Shown here: piece by piece, positions 61,966 through 64,000 of the stretch | Layout: every line of letters starts with the position of its first letter | Position numbering within the stretch: the first letter of the stretch is position 1 | Position numbers and translations under genes: made by a program | The notes under the pieces: model-generated | Told to the model about the DNA's origin: nothing | The model's input: only the letters and a program-made list of their open reading frames with translations | Databases searched by the model: none | From: CAYRJD01 sp965247395 | GTDB taxonomy: Bacteria; Actinomycetota; Acidimicrobiia; Acidimicrobiales; Poriferisodalaceae | Direction: 5' to 3' | DNA length: 64,000 nt | Assembly (NCBI GenBank): GCA_965247395.1 | Contig: OZ252012.1 | Location: forward strand, 310,001-374,000

Positions 61966-62913
61966 ATGAACGTCGATGGAGATTCTCAGGCGCTAGGCCA
62001 GAGCTACCAGAGCGATGAGGCTCGTAGAAACAAGGTTCTTAGAAACAACGATCGCCGAGTAGCGATCATGTGGCTGGCTCCGGCTGTTCTGGGAGCGGTC
62101 GTCGGAATAGTTATCGGAGCGGTCGTTGCTCTGGTTGTCCCGTTTGGTTGGCTGATCGGCGTCTTGCTCGTAATTGTCGGTACCGCTGCAGGAGCGTTGG
62201 CAGGAGCAAAAACCGTCGCTAAAAGCGAGAGCTGGCTGCGAGATGCAGTCGGCTTAAGCAGGGCATTACCTGCAACTGAGCAAGATCATCCGCGCCTGCA
62301 CAACTTGCTCGAAAGCCTTTGCCTGAGCACAGGTGTTGACCTAGAGGAAGTGCTGATACTGGATCAGCCGCAGGTCAACTTGCTAACTCTTGGGTCAACT
62401 CCACATTCGACCACGCTGCTGCTAACCAGAGGTTTGGTCGAGTCGCTTGACCGCATCGAAACGGAGGCGTTGCTGGCCTTGGCGCTAGGGAAAATCCGAG
62501 ACGACCACACGACCGATCTCACAATGATTCTTCGTACGGTGGGATTGCCGTCGGTGCTGGTTGAGAACACAAGCTCTGGCTTGGTGCGACTTATTGCCAG
62601 GCCGGCGCTCTGGTTTACTAGCCGCCGCCTATCGGTAGCCCTGGCTGGCCACGACGACATTGATGCCGACCTGCTAGCGGCCGGCATTACTCGCTACCCG
62701 CCAGGTTTGATCGCAGCTTTGGAGAAGGCAAGCGAAATCGGAACAAACGTGGTTAGCGGTTTGTCAGTCAGCCCAACACTGAGCGCGCTTTGGTTGCTAG
62801 CACCAGATGCAGCGAGCCCAAACGAAACAGGCTCAACTACGGCTAGCTCGGACGCGACCCCGCTTGGTCGAGCGAGCCTGCAGCTTCGCATCCAAGTTCT
62901 GCGAGAGTTGTAA
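61966..62913 (+). CDS. membrane protein with degenerate M48 peptidase-like domain
   Basis: After a short polar N-terminus come two membrane helices (residues about 35-80). The remaining sequence follows the M48 (HtpX-like) pattern: HPRLHNLLESLCLSTGVDLEEV, NLLTLGSTPHSTTLLLTRGLVESLD and IETEALLALALGKIRDD. The last segment aligns with the catalytic AHELGHI, but both His and the Glu are missing, so proteolysis is unlikely. It may be a scaffold or regulator next to the PIM operon. ATG 61966 is preferred; TTG 61933 is in frame. Confidence 0.7.
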   Translation: MNVDGDSQALGQSYQSDEARRNKVLRNNDRRVAIMWLAPAVLGAVVGIVIGAVVALVVPFGWLIGVLLVIVGTAAGALAGAKTVAKSESWLRDAVGLSRALPATEQDHPRLHNLLESLCLSTGVDLEEVLILDQPQVNLLTLGSTPHSTTLLLTRGLVESLDRIETEALLALALGKIRDDHTTDLTMILRTVGLPSVLVENTSSGLVRLIARPALWFTSRRLSVALAGHDDIDADLLAAGITRYPPGLIAALEKASEIGTNVVSGLSVSPTLSALWLLAPDAASPNETGSTTASSDATPLGRASLQLRIQVLREL

Positions 62914-62986
62914 AACCGCCCGCAATTGCTCCACCGGTTGTCACATGCTGTCGCCACCGGCTAAGCCATAGCCATAAGCTTTAGCT

Positions 62987-63898
62987 ATGGGAGACAAGTC
63001 AGCAGCTTCTAGTAACACCGCAGCAACGACCGGCACGGTGCGGGTGAAACGCGGTCTAGCGGAGATGTTGAGCGGTGGCGTGATCATGGACGTTGTCACG
63101 CCCGAGCAAGCGAAGATTGCTGAGGACGCTGGCGCGGTTGCGGTCATGGCGCTAGAGCGCGTGCCTGCTGACATTCGCCGTGACGGTGGGGTAGCGCGCA
63201 TGAGCGATCCTGAGATGGTCACCGGTATTCAAGGCGCGGTCACTATTCCAGTGATGGCAAAAGCTCGCATCGGGCATTTTGCTGAGGCGCAAGTGTTGGA
63301 ATCGCTCGGCGTTGACTATGTGGACGAATCCGAGGTGCTAACTCCGGCCGATGAGGCACACCACATCGACAAGTGGCAGTTCACCGTGCCGTTTGTGTGT
63401 GGCGCTACCAATCTGGGTGAAGCTCTGCGCCGCATCAGCGAGGGTGCTTGTCTGATTCGCTCAAAGGGCGAGGCTGGCACCGGCAACATCATTGAAGCTG
63501 TACGCCACCTGCGCTCGATTCTCGGCGACATCCGTGCAATCACCATGGCCGATTCGGCCGAGCAGTACGACTGGGCTAAGCGTTTAAGCGCGCCGGTGGG
63601 ACTGGTGCAAGAAATTGCCGAGACAGGTGTGCTGCCCGTGCCGCTGTTTTGCGCTGGCGGCATCGCAACTCCTGCCGACGCTTCGCTGGTGATGCAGTTG
63701 GGCGCACAAGCGGTGTTTGTTGGTTCTGGCATCTTCAAGAGCGAAGACCCGGCGCCGCGAGCGAAAGCCATTGTTGAAGCCACCACGCACTATCGCGACC
63801 CTGCAATGGTTGCCAAGGTGAGCCGAGGCCTGGGTGATGCCATGGCAGGTCTCGAGATGGAAGGCTTGGAAACAAAGCTGGCCGACCGCGGCTGGTAA
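62987..63898 (+). CDS. pdxS: pyridoxal 5'-phosphate synthase, lyase subunit PdxS
   Basis: A 303-residue barrel enzyme. Sequence segments: GGVIMDVVTPEQAKIAEDAG, ALERVPADIRRDGG, VMAKARIGHFAEAQ with catalytic Lys, and VCGATNLGEALRRI. With PdxT it makes PLP from ribose 5-phosphate, glyceraldehyde 3-phosphate and ammonia. The order pimA-...-pdxS-pdxT is as in mycobacteria. Confidence 0.95.
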   Translation: MGDKSAASSNTAATTGTVRVKRGLAEMLSGGVIMDVVTPEQAKIAEDAGAVAVMALERVPADIRRDGGVARMSDPEMVTGIQGAVTIPVMAKARIGHFAEAQVLESLGVDYVDESEVLTPADEAHHIDKWQFTVPFVCGATNLGEALRRISEGACLIRSKGEAGTGNIIEAVRHLRSILGDIRAITMADSAEQYDWAKRLSAPVGLVQEIAETGVLPVPLFCAGGIATPADASLVMQLGAQAVFVGSGIFKSEDPAPRAKAIVEATTHYRDPAMVAKVSRGLGDAMAGLEMEGLETKLADRGW

Positions 63899-63905
63899 TG
63901 CGCCA

Positions 63906-64000
63906 GTGATTGGCGTGTTGTCCCTGCAAGGGGACGTAAACAATCATTTCGGCGCGTTTGAGCGGCTGGGAGTAGCGGCAAGTGCGGTGCGAACTCCTAC
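63906..64000 (+). CDS. pdxT: PdxT glutaminase subunit, N-terminal part (cut by window end)
   Basis: From GTG 63906 the frame reads VIGVLSLQGDVNNHFGAFERLG, the N-terminus of the PdxT glutamine amidotransferase, which supplies ammonia to PdxS. Only 31 codons are in the window. Seven bp after the pdxS stop. Confidence 0.85.
   Translation, partial: MIGVLSLQGDVNNHFGAFERLGVAASAVRTP

Overview
The window reads as one contiguous stretch of an actinobacterial chromosome. Evidence includes a fused CofG-CofH FO synthase (FbiC), an F420-type deazaflavin-dependent nitroreductase, a DUF3151 gene, a monomeric NADP-isocitrate dehydrogenase, and a phosphatidylinositol-mannoside block (PI-phosphate synthase, PIM acyltransferase, PimA) followed by pdxS-pdxT, the same order known from Mycobacterium. 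GTG/TTG starts are frequent and base composition is moderately GC-rich. Class Acidimicrobiia is my best guess, but that is inference. No rRNA, tRNA or insertion sequence was seen.

Layout. 1-9.4 kb: FAD-linked oxidase (partial), glycerophosphodiester phosphodiesterase with a 21-bp tandem repeat at its 5' end, SirB1-like protein, histidine phosphatase, pyruvate kinase, hydrolase, DUF3151, MobA-like protein, RNase D. 9.5-13.6 kb: glycolate oxidase operon glcDEF. 13.6-21.6 kb (minus strand): fbiC, HxlR regulator, transaldolase, transketolase, FIST protein. 21.8-22.3 kb: F420-dependent reductase. 22.6-35.25 kb: a complete type I-G (formerly I-U) CRISPR-Cas locus, csb1-csb2-cas3-csb3-cas4/cas1-cas2, with an array of about 54 repeats. 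35.3-52.3 kb: M20 peptidase, argG, icd, TcuA-like dehydrogenase, Ldh2 dehydrogenase, ilvE, a probable selenoprotein peroxiredoxin, fused hydantoinase/oxoprolinase, ribH, quinone oxidoreductase, amidohydrolase. 52.4-58.4 kb (minus strand): four tandem paralogous genes, each a beta-class DNA methyltransferase fused to an HNH nuclease. 58.6-64 kb: PIM synthesis operon, a degenerate M48-like membrane protein, pdxS and the start of pdxT.

Two results stand out. First, the four methyltransferase-HNH fusions share nearly identical ends but differ completely in the central target-recognition region. Each has a poly-G tract of 10, 11, 10 or 10 bases (poly-C in the coding strand) between its likely ATG and its methyltransferase body. 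All four tract lengths put that ATG out of frame; 9 or 12 would be in frame. This looks like a phase-variable, recombining set of self-contained modification/restriction enzymes, sitting in the same genome as a CRISPR system. I know of no description of such an array. Second, the peroxiredoxin-like gene at 44.1-45.3 kb has an in-frame TGA exactly where the family has its first active-site cysteine (U-P-P-C), with a SECIS-like hairpin just downstream, so it is probably a selenoprotein.

Other points: the CRISPR repeat is a near-perfect palindromic hairpin; the array has internal diverged duplications, a duplicated leader-repeat junction, and two terminal degenerate repeats that keep a stem with different sequence. 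Several housekeeping enzymes carry low-complexity T/N/A/S/D-rich insertions.
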